This document shows positions 14,950-23,778 of a stretch of 64,000 nt of DNA, piece by piece. Positions within the stretch are counted from its first letter, which is position 1. Each line of letters opens with the position of its first letter. The translations under genes were made by a program, and so were the position numbers. Source of the stretch: Candidatus Neomicrothrix sp. UBA2983 (GTDB lineage: Bacteria > Actinomycetota > Acidimicrobiia > Acidimicrobiales > MedAcidi-G1); the NCBI GenBank assembly GCA_002346745.1, contig DEAL01000033.1, forward strand, positions 22,143 to 86,142. The letters run 5' to 3'. The notes beneath the pieces were generated by a model. It was not told where the DNA came from and ran no database searches. It was given only the letters and a program-made list of their open reading frames with translations.

Positions 14950-16749
14950 TCAGTCGGGCGAGACGGCGAACCGGTCGGCCTCGAGGGCCAGCAGGTCGTC
15001 GACCCCAGCGGTCACGGCGCCGAGGCGGCCCCGGACGAGCGGCAGCTGCTGCTGGGCCCAGAAGCGGGCGACCACGACCTTGTCGGCCAGCGCCAGGCAG
15101 TCGTGGTCGCCGGCGACGGCCTTCAGGGCGAGGCGGGCCAGCAGCCAGCCGCCCAGCAGGTCCCCGAACATCTTGAGGTAGGGCGTGGCGCCGGCCAGGG
15201 CGTGGCGCGGGTCGGCCAGGCCGTGCTCCATCAGCCAGGCGGTGGCCTCCCGCACGGCAGCGAGGGCGTCGGCCAGGCCCTCCCGGACCGCCGCCAGCTC
15301 GTCGCCGGCCGCCGCCAACTCGGCGTCGAGGTCGCCGATCTCGTCGAGCAGCGACAGTACGACCGACCCGCCGCCCATCGGCAGCTTGCGGCCCACCAGG
15401 TCCATGGCCTGGATGCCGTTGGTGCCCTCGTAGATCGGCGAGATGCGGGAGTCGCGCAGGATCTGGGCGGCCCCGGTCTCCTCGATGTAGCCGTAGCCAC
15501 CGTGCACCTGGATGCCGATCGACGCAATCTCGACGCCGAGGTCGGTGCTCCACGCCTTCGAGATCGGGGTGTACAGCTCGGCCCGGTCGGATGCCGCCCC
15601 ACGCACGTCGGGGTCGGGGTGCCGGGCGGCCATGTCGAGGGTGGCGGCGTTGAGGTACAGCAGACAGCGCATCGCGTCCACCGAGGCGCGCATCGTCAGC
15701 AGCATGCGGCGCACATCCGGATGGTCGACGATCGGAGACATCTCCCCCTTCGGGGCGCCGATGGCCCGGCCCTGGCGGCGCTCCCGGGCGAACCCGGCCG
15801 CCAGCTGCAACGCCCGCTCGGACACGGCCAGGCCCTCGACACCGACACCGAGGCGGGCGTTGTTCATCATCCTGAACATGATCCGCATGCCCTGGTGCTC
15901 CTCGCCGATGAGGTAGCCGACCGCCCCGTCGCCGGCGTCGCCGTACGAGAGCACGCAGGTGGGGCTGGCGTGCAGGCCGAGCTTGTGCTCGACCGACACG
16001 CACGTGACGTCGTTGCGCGCACCCAGGCTGCCGTCCTCCTCCACGAGGTACTTGGGCACCACGAAGCAGGAGATGCCCTTGGTTCCGGGCGGACTGTCGG
16101 GCGTGCGGGCCAGCACGAGGTGGACGATGTTCTCGGTGAGCTCGTGCTCGCCGTAGGTGATGAAGATCTTGGTGCCGAAGATCCGGTGGGTGCCGTCCCC
16201 CTGGGGTTCGGCCCGGGAGGTCAGGGCGCCCACATCCGACCCAGCGTGCGGTTCGGTGAGGTTCATGGTCCCCGTCCACTCGCCCGACACCATCCGCGGC
16301 AGGAAGGTCTCCTTGAGGCGCTCGTCGCCGAATGTGTGGAGGGCGTCGATGGCGCCGACGGTGAGCAGGGGCCCCATCGTCCAGGACCGGCAGGCGGTCC
16401 CCAGCATCTCGGTCATCACCGTCTGGAACAGCGACGGGAAACCGCCGCCGCCGTAGTCGGGTGCCTGGGTGACGGCCCCCCAGCCGGCGGCGAGGTACTG
16501 GTCGTAGGCGTCGTGGAAGGCCTTCGGGACGGTGACGACGCCGTCCTCCACCGAACAGCCCTCGGCATCGCCGATGCGGTGCGTCGGGGCGACCACCTCC
16601 TCGACGAAGCGGGCGAACTCGTCGAGGACGCCGTCGATGGTGTCGGCGTCGACGTGCTCGTAGCCGGGCAGGTCGCAGACGCCCTCGACGTCGGCAACCT
16701 CGCGCAGGACCAGGCGGATGTCGTCGAGGGGGGCGCGGTAGTCGCTCAT
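14950..16749 (-). CDS. acyl-CoA dehydrogenase, long DmdC/FadE5-type
   Basis: 599-residue FAD enzyme oxidising an acyl-CoA to an enoyl-CoA. The N-terminal and middle domains carry NLTEPHAGSDVG and FGTKIFITYGEHEL. The catalytic-base region reads ISPIYEGTNGIQ with the Glu in YEG. A C-terminal extension of about 130 residues after LVGRKLPMGGG marks the long subgroup that includes 3-methylmercaptopropionyl-CoA dehydrogenase (DmdC). The exact substrate is not readable; long-chain or DMSP-derived acyl-CoAs are options. ATG at 16749. It is divergent from the aldehyde dehydrogenase operon. Confidence 0.88.
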   Translation of the reverse strand: MSDYRAPLDDIRLVLREVADVEGVCDLPGYEHVDADTIDGVLDEFARFVEEVVAPTHRIGDAEGCSVEDGVVTVPKAFHDAYDQYLAAGWGAVTQAPDYGGGGFPSLFQTVMTEMLGTACRSWTMGPLLTVGAIDALHTFGDERLKETFLPRMVSGEWTGTMNLTEPHAGSDVGALTSRAEPQGDGTHRIFGTKIFITYGEHELTENIVHLVLARTPDSPPGTKGISCFVVPKYLVEEDGSLGARNDVTCVSVEHKLGLHASPTCVLSYGDAGDGAVGYLIGEEHQGMRIMFRMMNNARLGVGVEGLAVSERALQLAAGFARERRQGRAIGAPKGEMSPIVDHPDVRRMLLTMRASVDAMRCLLYLNAATLDMAARHPDPDVRGAASDRAELYTPISKAWSTDLGVEIASIGIQVHGGYGYIEETGAAQILRDSRISPIYEGTNGIQAMDLVGRKLPMGGGSVVLSLLDEIGDLDAELAAAGDELAAVREGLADALAAVREATAWLMEHGLADPRHALAGATPYLKMFGDLLGGWLLARLALKAVAGDHDCLALADKVVVARFWAQQQLPLVRGRLGAVTAGVDDLLALEADRFAVSPD

Positions 16750-16863
16750 GGTCCTGGGAATGCTCCGTGTCGGCTGACGGCGCTGACGCCTGAACCGTAC
16801 CCCCCGTGACCGTCTCCCGTCCCCGCGGGCAACCGCCACGAACCGCATCATCCGAGACACTCC

Positions 16864-16869
16864 TACACT
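16864..16869 (+). promoter_or_regulatory. -10 hexamer, putative leaderless promoter of the aldehyde dehydrogenase operon
   Basis: TACACT ends six bases before the ATG at 16876. No ribosome binding site is present between them, which supports a leaderless mRNA. Confidence 0.55.
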
Positions 16870-16875
16870 TCCCGG

Positions 16876-18333
16876 ATGCCGAGCATCGCCCCCACCGGAG
16901 CCCACCTGATCGGCGGCGACTGGGTCACCGAGGGCCCCGCCGGCACCGGTGTCAGCCTCGACCCCGCCCGCCCCGACGACCCCGTCGGCGAGTACCCGCT
17001 GGGCGACGCCGGAACGGCCGCCGACGCCGTCTCCGCAGCCGTCAACGCCCGATCCGCCTGGCGATCGCTCTCCTTCGGGGCGCGCTCCCGGATCCTCGAA
17101 CAGGCCGCCCGCCTATTCGACGAACGGGCCGACGACCTGGCCCTGCTCTGCACCGTCGAGGAGGGCAAGACGCTCGCCGAGTCGCGTGGCGAGGCCACCC
17201 TGGCCGCCGAGACATTCCGCTACCAGGCCGCCATCGCCAAGATGTCCAGCGAGCGGATCTTCCCCAACAACGTGCCCGGCGAGACCATCCGCACCGTCCG
17301 GGCCCCGCTCGGCGTGGTCGGCGTGATCACGCCATGGAACTTCCCGATCCTCATCCCCGCCTGGAAGCTGGCCCCGGCCCTGGCTGCCGGTAACACCGTG
17401 GTCTGGAAGCCCGCCAGCGACACCCCGCTGCTGTCGGTCGCCATCGCCCACCTGCTCCACGACGCCGGCGTCCCCGCCGGAGTGCTCAACCTGATCCTCG
17501 GACCCGGCTCCATGGGCGGCGCCATGGTGGCCGACGAGCGCGTCGACGGGGTCACCTTCACCGGCTCCGTGCCCGTCGGCCAGCGCATTCGCGACGTGGT
17601 GACCGCCCGCAACGGCCGCGTGCAACTCGAACTGGGCGGCCACAACCCGTGCATCGTCTTCGAGGACGCCGACCTCGACCTCGCCGTCGCCGGGGCCGTC
17701 GGCGGCGCCATGGGCGCCACGGGCCAGAAGTGCACCGCCACCCGGCGGGTCATCGCCGTCGGCGACATCCACGACGAACTGCTGGACCGCATGGCGTCCG
17801 CCGTCGAGGCGCTCCGGGTCGGCGACGGCCGGGAGGAGGGCACCGAGATCGGCCCGCTGGTCTCCAGCGGTGCCCGTGCCGAGGTCGCCGAGGCCGTCGA
17901 CGCCGCCCTCGGCGAAGGAGCCGAGGCCGTTGCCGTCAACGCCGGCACCCCCGACGGCCCCTGCTACTACGCCCCCACGCTCTTCTCGGGCTCCCCCGAC
18001 CTCTCGATCTGCCGCGACGAGGTGTTCGGCCCGGTCAGCACCGTGCTGCGGGTCGACGCCGACGACGAGGCCTTCACCCTCGCCAACGACACCGAGTTCG
18101 GCCTCTCGGCGTCGGTGTTCACCAACGACCTGTGGCGTATCGACCGGGCCGTCCACGAGCTCGAAGCCGGCCTCATCAAGGTCAACGCCCCGACCACCGG
18201 CTCTGAGATACACGCCCCGTTCGGCGGCGAGAAGAACTCGTCCGGGCACGCCGCCCGCGAACAGGGCGACACCGCCGTCGACTTCTTCACCCGCACCCGC
18301 ACGGCCTACATCCGGCCCGGCACCAGCCGGTGA
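16876..18333 (+). CDS. NAD(P)-dependent aldehyde dehydrogenase (semialdehyde dehydrogenase-like)
   Basis: 485-residue ALDH. The active-site Asn lies in TPWNFP, the general-base Glu in LELGGHNP and the nucleophile Cys in GQKCTATRR. Cofactor-binding KPASDTP and GSVPVG are present. EVFGPV near the C-terminus completes the signature. Length and motifs suit succinate-semialdehyde or alpha-ketoglutarate-semialdehyde dehydrogenases, but specificity is inference. It is the first gene of a six-gene plus-strand operon and should oxidise the aldehyde product of that pathway. Confidence 0.85.
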   Translation: MPSIAPTGAHLIGGDWVTEGPAGTGVSLDPARPDDPVGEYPLGDAGTAADAVSAAVNARSAWRSLSFGARSRILEQAARLFDERADDLALLCTVEEGKTLAESRGEATLAAETFRYQAAIAKMSSERIFPNNVPGETIRTVRAPLGVVGVITPWNFPILIPAWKLAPALAAGNTVVWKPASDTPLLSVAIAHLLHDAGVPAGVLNLILGPGSMGGAMVADERVDGVTFTGSVPVGQRIRDVVTARNGRVQLELGGHNPCIVFEDADLDLAVAGAVGGAMGATGQKCTATRRVIAVGDIHDELLDRMASAVEALRVGDGREEGTEIGPLVSSGARAEVAEAVDAALGEGAEAVAVNAGTPDGPCYYAPTLFSGSPDLSICRDEVFGPVSTVLRVDADDEAFTLANDTEFGLSASVFTNDLWRIDRAVHELEAGLIKVNAPTTGSEIHAPFGGEKNSSGHAAREQGDTAVDFFTRTRTAYIRPGTSR

Positions 18334-18367
18334 CCGGGGCAGCCTCCGTTCGACCCGGCGTCCGGCG

Positions 18368-20080
18368 ATGAGCGAGGTGGCCCTCCGACCACAGGGCCTC
18401 GACGAGGCCCTGGCGGAACGCCGCCACGAGCTCCGTTCTCCCGAGGTGGTCATGGCGCCCCGCCAGCTGGGTGCCGCACGCCTCACCCGCTACAGCTTCA
18501 GCCGCACGCTGCTGCGCCGCGCCGCCCGGGAGGGTTGGCAGGCCCGGCTGGTCGAGCTCGACATGGACGCCGAGGGACGTGGCCACGCCATCTACCGCAC
18601 CGAGGCCGGTGACCGGGTCTTCGACTTCGTGGCCTTCACGACCACCGTCGACGAGTCGCTCCACACGGACCGGGTGATCGCCGAGGCCTGGGAGGTCTGC
18701 GGCGCCCTCGTGGACGGCGCCGTCGACGCCGACTACCTCGAGGTGCTGCGCCGCGAGGTACCACGCCAGGAGGACGCCCGGCTGGATCCCCGCGTGCTCG
18801 TCCTCACCCGGGGCAACCGGAGCGTGCGCTTCTTCGGCTACCTCGTCGACCGGCTGGCCGCCGGACTCCAACCCGAGGCCGACAAGGTGGCCGACGCCGG
18901 CTACATCCTCCGCAGCACCGCCTTCTACGGCAACGGCAAGTTCGGCATGCGCTCGTACCTCGGCTACCCCGAGGGGCACCCCCTGCGCTCCCCCTACCGG
19001 GCCCAGTTCCTCTGCGCCTGGATGTTCCGCGAACTCGGCTACGACCAGGTCGAACACTGTGCCCGGGCCCGTGGCGGCGACCGAGCGGTCCGGTTCGCCG
19101 GCGACTGGAGGCGCTACTTCGGGCTCGGCAACGCCACCGGGCTGGGCCTGGTCCCCTACGCCTTCAAGCACCCTCGGGTGCTCAACGCCTGGGCGGGCGT
19201 CCGCGAGCTCGCTCTCGCCAACGTCCGGTCCCTGCCGGCCACGCCCAAGCGGCTCGACACCCTCCGACGCTGGGTCGACCGGGCCGTCGTGCACTTCGAG
19301 ACCATCGGCGGCGGCGACCGACCCCCGTGGCTGGGGCCGACGACCCTGGCCGGGCGCGCCCGTCGGGTCCGAGCCCGCATCGACGAGGTCGCCGGCGACC
19401 CGGCGCCGTTCGACGCACTGTTCCGCTGGGCCGAGGACGAGGACGTCGAGACCTGCGAACTCGTCGTCTCGCTCCTCGTCGAGTTGGACGAGGGGCTCGA
19501 CGACGACCTGGTCGACCACTTCCTCCGGGTCGACGAGGAGGTCGTGGTCGACCCGCTCACCACCGCCGCCGACCTGAGAAGCCTGCTCGGCGAGCGCTAC
19601 GCCTGGCTCGACGGCCTCGACCTCGAGGGCGACGGCCACTACTGGTGGGTCATCTCCGACAACAGCGACGAGCCCCGAAGGGTGGTGCGGTCCGCCCTCG
19701 AACCGGACAACCACGACGTCGCCATCGACGTGGCCCGGCGACTCCACGCCCTCGGCCGCTGCCTCGACGACCTGCCCGACGACGCAGCCGTGGGCACCCT
19801 GCTGGCGGAGGCCCCCCACCACGCCAGCGCCGTGCGCCGACTGCTCGGCGGCGGCCAACCGTACGGGGAGCCCCGCGACGACGCCTGCGCGGCCGGCTAC
19901 CTCCCGCTCGAGGTCCAACGCTTCCAGTTGGCCATGTACGGCATGGACAACTACTCGCCCAAGTCCACCGACTGGCTGCGGGTGACCCTCTTCCAAGGGG
20001 CGCCCCGCTGCGACGACCTGGGTCCCGAAACCACCGACGACTGGGTGTGGCCCCCACGCCCCACGGAGGCGAGCGCATGA
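18368..20080 (+). CDS. conserved protein of unknown function, 570 residues
   Basis: I do not recognise a characterised family. No signal peptide or membrane segment; mixed alpha/beta with many acidic and aromatic residues. The first ~200 residues contain RYSFSRTLLRR and VFDFVAFTTTVDESLHTDRVI. The middle has GKFGMRSYLGYPEGHP and SPYRAQFLCAWMFREL. The C-terminus has MYGMDNYSPKSTDWLRV. The clustering of G, Y, W, N and K/R in these blocks looks like a catalytic or ligand-binding protein. The ATG at 18368 lies 34 bases after the aldehyde dehydrogenase, and its stop overlaps the dipeptidase ATG. Synteny makes it part of one pathway with these enzymes. Confidence 0.7.
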   Translation: MSEVALRPQGLDEALAERRHELRSPEVVMAPRQLGAARLTRYSFSRTLLRRAAREGWQARLVELDMDAEGRGHAIYRTEAGDRVFDFVAFTTTVDESLHTDRVIAEAWEVCGALVDGAVDADYLEVLRREVPRQEDARLDPRVLVLTRGNRSVRFFGYLVDRLAAGLQPEADKVADAGYILRSTAFYGNGKFGMRSYLGYPEGHPLRSPYRAQFLCAWMFRELGYDQVEHCARARGGDRAVRFAGDWRRYFGLGNATGLGLVPYAFKHPRVLNAWAGVRELALANVRSLPATPKRLDTLRRWVDRAVVHFETIGGGDRPPWLGPTTLAGRARRVRARIDEVAGDPAPFDALFRWAEDEDVETCELVVSLLVELDEGLDDDLVDHFLRVDEEVVVDPLTTAADLRSLLGERYAWLDGLDLEGDGHYWWVISDNSDEPRRVVRSALEPDNHDVAIDVARRLHALGRCLDDLPDDAAVGTLLAEAPHHASAVRRLLGGGQPYGEPRDDACAAGYLPLEVQRFQLAMYGMDNYSPKSTDWLRVTLFQGAPRCDDLGPETTDDWVWPPRPTEASA

Positions 20081-21048
20081 GCCTGGAGAACCCCCTGGTC
20101 GTCGACGGCCTCGAGATCAACGACTGGAGCCGACCCGTCGTGGAGCAGGTGCGCTCCGGCGGCGTCGACGTGGTTCACGCCACCTGCGGCGTCTGGGAGG
20201 ACATGGCCGGCACCATGACCCGCATCGGCTCGTGGCGGCACTTCGCCCGCCAGAACGCCGACGTCGTCCGGATCGTCACCAGCGTCGCCGAGATGGAGCA
20301 GGCGGCCGCCGACGACGTGCTCGGCATCCTGCTGGGCTTCCAGAACAGCTCGATGCTGGGGGACGACCCCGAGATGGCCGGGATCTTCGCCGACGTCGGC
20401 GTCCGCGTCATCCAACTCACCTACAACATCGCCAACCACCTGGGATCCAGCTGCTGGGAGCCGCACGACGGCGGCCTGACCCGGGCCGGCCACCGCATGG
20501 TCGCCGCGCTCGACGAGGCCGGGGTCCTCGTCGACATCTCGCACGTCGGCAACGTGACCGGCCGCGACGCCATCGACGCCTCGGCCAACCCGATCGCGGT
20601 CACGCACGGCAACCCGGCCTCGTTCTGCGACTCCGCCCGCAACAAGCCCGACGACCTCATCCGGGCACTCGCCGCACGGGGCGGCGTGATCGGCTGCACG
20701 CTCTACCCGCTGTTCATGGGCGGCGCCGACGTGCCCCGCTCCGCCTACTGCCGCATGCTCGCCGACCTGGCCGAGATGGTCGGCGTCGACCACGTGGCCA
20801 TCGGCACCGACGCCGTCGTGGGCTGGAGCCCCGACGCCCTCGGATGGATGCGCAACGGTCGCTGGGACCGTCCCAGGAACCCCGACGAGATCCCGCCCTT
20901 CCCGCCGTGGCCCGACTGGTTCCAGGGCCCGCAGGACTTCCCGTCGCTGGCCGACGGCCTCGACGAGGTCGGCTTTGCCGCCGTGGAGCGCGACGCCGTC
21001 CTCGGCGGCAACTGGCTGCGCCTCTTCGGCCAGGTCTTCGGGGACTGA
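20077..21048 (+). CDS. M19-family dipeptidase-like metallohydrolase
   Basis: 323-residue TIM-barrel amidohydrolase of the renal/membrane dipeptidase (M19) family. VDISHVG and AVTHGNPAS carry the conserved His ligands, and VAIGTDAVVGWS the Asp near the C-terminal edge. The N-terminal HxD metal motif of classic M19 enzymes is weak (VVHATCGVWEDM), so the metal site may be altered, as in divergent family members found in catabolic clusters. No signal peptide, so cytoplasmic. Overlaps the preceding gene by 4 bases (ATGA). Substrate unknown. Confidence 0.8.
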   Translation: MSLENPLVVDGLEINDWSRPVVEQVRSGGVDVVHATCGVWEDMAGTMTRIGSWRHFARQNADVVRIVTSVAEMEQAAADDVLGILLGFQNSSMLGDDPEMAGIFADVGVRVIQLTYNIANHLGSSCWEPHDGGLTRAGHRMVAALDEAGVLVDISHVGNVTGRDAIDASANPIAVTHGNPASFCDSARNKPDDLIRALAARGGVIGCTLYPLFMGGADVPRSAYCRMLADLAEMVGVDHVAIGTDAVVGWSPDALGWMRNGRWDRPRNPDEIPPFPPWPDWFQGPQDFPSLADGLDEVGFAAVERDAVLGGNWLRLFGQVFGD

Positions 21049-21053
21049 CCGGG

Positions 21054-21620
21054 ATGGCCGTCACCGTCGCCCCCCGCGAGGTCGTCGATGAGATCCACCG
21101 CGCCAGCCGCGCCCTCGGCCTGAACGCCGACCTGGCCGACCGCCTGGCCGTCGAGATCGCCTTCTGCGAGGTCCACCACGGCGGGGGCCTGGCCGCCTGG
21201 GCCGATCTCGTGGCCGCCGACGGCGACCGACTGGCCGACGCCGCCCACGTCCCGTTCCGGATGACGGGTGCCGAGGTGGAGGCCCGCACCACCGGCACCG
21301 CCCGCATCGACCTCGAGCCAGCGGTGCCACTGGCCGTGCTGGCACGGTCGATCCGCGACCTCGACCGGCGGGGCATCTGCTGCACCCCGAGCCCCGATGG
21401 TCGTCCCGGAACTGACCTCGTGGCGGCACTCGACCTCGCCGTCGGCGACCCCGACCCGACCGCCGACGCACGCATCGCCGAACGCTCGCAGGACGCCCTG
21501 AACCACGGCGTGACCGTCGACGCCGACCTCTGGCGGCTGCTCCGCGGCCGGTCCCACGACTTCCTCGTGGCCGAATCGGTGCTCGACGCCGCACACGTCG
21601 AAGGGGAGGGGGGAATCTGA
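21054..21620 (+). CDS. conserved hypothetical protein, 188 residues (possibly DUF3726-like)
   Basis: Small soluble helical protein. The N-terminus (REVVDEIHRASRALGLNADL, then ADRLAVEIAF) resembles uncharacterised DUF3726 proteins, which I recall as neighbours of Ldh-family oxidoreductases; this assignment is tentative. No catalytic motif is apparent. A His-Gly rich turn (CEVHHGGGLAAW) may mark a binding loop. It begins five bases after the dipeptidase stop and ends in TGATG overlapping the dehydrogenase start, so it is tightly embedded in the operon. Confidence 0.6.
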   Translation: MAVTVAPREVVDEIHRASRALGLNADLADRLAVEIAFCEVHHGGGLAAWADLVAADGDRLADAAHVPFRMTGAEVEARTTGTARIDLEPAVPLAVLARSIRDLDRRGICCTPSPDGRPGTDLVAALDLAVGDPDPTADARIAERSQDALNHGVTVDADLWRLLRGRSHDFLVAESVLDAAHVEGEGGI

Positions 21621-22606
21621 TGCCCGAGGTACTGCTGGACGCCATCGAGGACGCCACCCGGCGGGCGCTGGAGCGCCACGGCTGCCGGCCCGACATCGCC
21701 GCCCACGTCGCCGACGCCGTCCGGGTGGCCGAGGGCAACGGCAATCGCATCTGCGGCCTCTACTACCTCGAGAGCTACTGCCGGCAGCTCGAGACCGGCC
21801 GCATCGCCGGCGACGTCGACCCGGTGGTCACCATCGATCGCCCCGGGGCCGTACGCGTCGACGGCCGCCTCGGCTTCGCCCAGTCGGCGTTCGCCGCCGC
21901 ACTCCCCCACGCCGTCGCCGCCGCCCGGACCAACGGGATCTGCGGCCTGTCGGTCGAGCACACCCACACCTGCACCTCGCTGGGCTACTTCACCGAGCAA
22001 CTGGCCTACTCGGGGTTCCTGGCAATCGGCGCCACGAACGCAACGCCCCGAGTCGCCCCGCCGGGCGGCTCGGCGGCGGTGCTCGGCACCAACCCGTTCG
22101 CCATGGCAGTCCCCGACGGCAACGGTGGCGTCGCCTTCCAGTTCGACTTCAGCACCAGCGCCGTGGCGCTCGGCAAGATCACGATGGCGGCCGCCGCCGG
22201 CGAGGAGATCCCCCTCGGCTGGGCCGTCGACGCCGACGGCAACCCCACCACCGACCCCGACGCCGCACTGGCCGGCTCGCTGGTGTCCGCCGGCGGCTAC
22301 AAGGGCTACGGGCTGGGCCTCTTGGTCGAACTGCTGGCCGCCGGGCTGACCGGTGGACGCCTCAGCATCGACGTGCCGCCGCTCAAGACACCCGAGGGGC
22401 CACCACACGACCTCGGCCAGTTCTACGTGGTGATCGACCCGTCGGGCTACAGCGGCGATGCCTTCGCCGAGCGTCTGGCAGGCCTGACCGCCGCCATCGC
22501 CGAGCAGCCGGGAGCCCGCCTGCCGGGCGCCGACCGCGTGGTGCCGGACGCCGTCGACGTCGAGGACGATGTCTGGTCCACCACCCTCAGGCTGGCAGGG
22601 ACATGA
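21620..22606 (+). CDS. Ldh-family NAD(P)-dependent oxidoreductase (malate/L-lactate dehydrogenase type 2)
   Basis: 328 residues of the LDH2/MDG1 family, distinct from Rossmann dehydrogenases. A His-rich segment (SVEHTHTCTSLGYF) stands where the catalytic His lies. GTNPFAMAVP, FDFSTSAVALGKI and GYKGYGLGLLVE are the family blocks. Relatives reduce 2-oxoacids, ureidoglycolate, 2,3-diketo-gulonate, or cyclic imines such as delta-1-pyrroline-2-carboxylate. The neighbouring dipeptidase and semialdehyde dehydrogenase favour an amino or imino acid substrate, which is inference. GGGGAGGGGGG precedes its start. Confidence 0.8.
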   Translation: MPEVLLDAIEDATRRALERHGCRPDIAAHVADAVRVAEGNGNRICGLYYLESYCRQLETGRIAGDVDPVVTIDRPGAVRVDGRLGFAQSAFAAALPHAVAAARTNGICGLSVEHTHTCTSLGYFTEQLAYSGFLAIGATNATPRVAPPGGSAAVLGTNPFAMAVPDGNGGVAFQFDFSTSAVALGKITMAAAAGEEIPLGWAVDADGNPTTDPDAALAGSLVSAGGYKGYGLGLLVELLAAGLTGGRLSIDVPPLKTPEGPPHDLGQFYVVIDPSGYSGDAFAERLAGLTAAIAEQPGARLPGADRVVPDAVDVEDDVWSTTLRLAGT

Positions 22607-23058
22607 CCTCGATGGACCACGCCACCGCCATCACGAACCTGCTGTACCGGTACGCCGAGCTCATCGACGCCGGGGAGCTCGAGGCCTGCGCCGACCTCTT
22701 CACCCACGCCCGCATCGTCCTCGACCCCGATGCCCCCACCGTGCTCGACCGGGACGGCATCCTCGCCCTGTGGAGGTCAATCCTCGTGATCCACGAGGAC
22801 GGCACGCCCCGGACCCAGCACGTGGTCTCCAATCCCGTGCTCGAGATCGACGCCGAGTCCGGTACCGCCACGAGCCGCAGCCGCTACACGGTGCTCCAGC
22901 AGGTCGGCGACGGGCCGCTGCAGGTGGTCGCCGCCGGCCGCTACCACGACCGCTTCGAGCAAGTGGACGGCGAGTGGCGCTTCACCGAACGCGACTACTC
23001 GCGCCTGGACCTCACCGGCGACGTCAGCGCCCACCTGCACCACGACCCGCGGGGCTGA
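22603..23058 (+). CDS. SnoaL-like / NTF2-fold protein
   Basis: 151-residue small alpha+beta-barrel protein. The helix ITNLLYRYAELIDAGE and the ADLFT segment are the usual N-terminus of SnoaL_4-type proteins. RTQHVVSNPVLEI and GRYHDRFEQVDGEWRF form the later sheet. Members act as cyclases, isomerases or dehydratases or bind small ligands; no function can be assigned. It overlaps the dehydrogenase stop by 4 bases and closes the six-gene operon. Confidence 0.8.
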   Translation: MTSMDHATAITNLLYRYAELIDAGELEACADLFTHARIVLDPDAPTVLDRDGILALWRSILVIHEDGTPRTQHVVSNPVLEIDAESGTATSRSRYTVLQQVGDGPLQVVAAGRYHDRFEQVDGEWRFTERDYSRLDLTGDVSAHLHHDPRG

Positions 23059-23078
23059 GGCGGGTCGGAGAAACCCTC

Positions 23079-23708
23079 TCAGGCCTCCACGATGGCCGCG
23101 TGGGCGGTGACCCGGGGGGCGTCGCCACTGTCGCCGGCCAGCCAGTGCCGGCGGCACCGCAGCTCGTAGGTGACCTGGTGGTCGTCGGGGTCGTCGACCA
23201 CCACCAACTGTCCGTCGTAGACCTGCTCGCCATCGACCAGGCGGGCGTTGTGGGTGGCCCGCTCGCCGCACCAGCACCGGGCCTCGACCTGGACCTCGCT
23301 GGATTCGTCGGCCAACTCCAGCAGCCGCTGGGTGCCCTCGAAGAGGCGACCCTGGAATGAGGTGAGCAGGCCGAAGGCATAGACGTCGGCACCCAGCTCG
23401 TCGACCACCCGGGCCAGCTGGTCGACCTGCGCCGGGGCGTAGAACTGGGCCTCGTCGCACACCACGTAGTCGAGGCGGCCGTGGCGCTCTGCCATGGCCA
23501 GCGCCAGCTCGAAGAGGTCGAGCCGCGGTCCCACCTCGACGGCGTCGGCCGAGACCCCGAGGGCGCTGGTGACCCGGCCGTCGGCCCGGTCCAGCTGGCT
23601 GCACAGGAACCCGTGCAGGCCACGTGAGGAGAGGTTGTGGTGGATCTGGAGCGCCAGGGTGCTCTTGCCCGAGCCCATGGTGCCGAACGAGAACCGCAGC
23701 CGGGCCAT
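23079..23708 (-). CDS. tdk: thymidine kinase (TK1-like)
   Basis: 209 residues. P-loop GTMGSGKST near 10-18, Walker B CDEAQF, and the zinc/lasso region CWCGERATHNAR with CRRH near the C-terminus. It phosphorylates thymidine with ATP for the salvage pathway in the cytoplasm. The ATG at 23708 has GGGGAG upstream. It follows nrdJ by 70 bases on the same strand, so deoxynucleotide synthesis and salvage are probably co-transcribed. Confidence 0.92.
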   Translation of the reverse strand: MARLRFSFGTMGSGKSTLALQIHHNLSSRGLHGFLCSQLDRADGRVTSALGVSADAVEVGPRLDLFELALAMAERHGRLDYVVCDEAQFYAPAQVDQLARVVDELGADVYAFGLLTSFQGRLFEGTQRLLELADESSEVQVEARCWCGERATHNARLVDGEQVYDGQLVVVDDPDDHQVTYELRCRRHWLAGDSGDAPRVTAHAAIVEA

Positions 23709-23778
23709 CAGCAGTCTCTCCCCGGGAGCATCCCCACGTTCACCAGCGGCCGTTCCACGCCTCGACACACCCGTGGCA

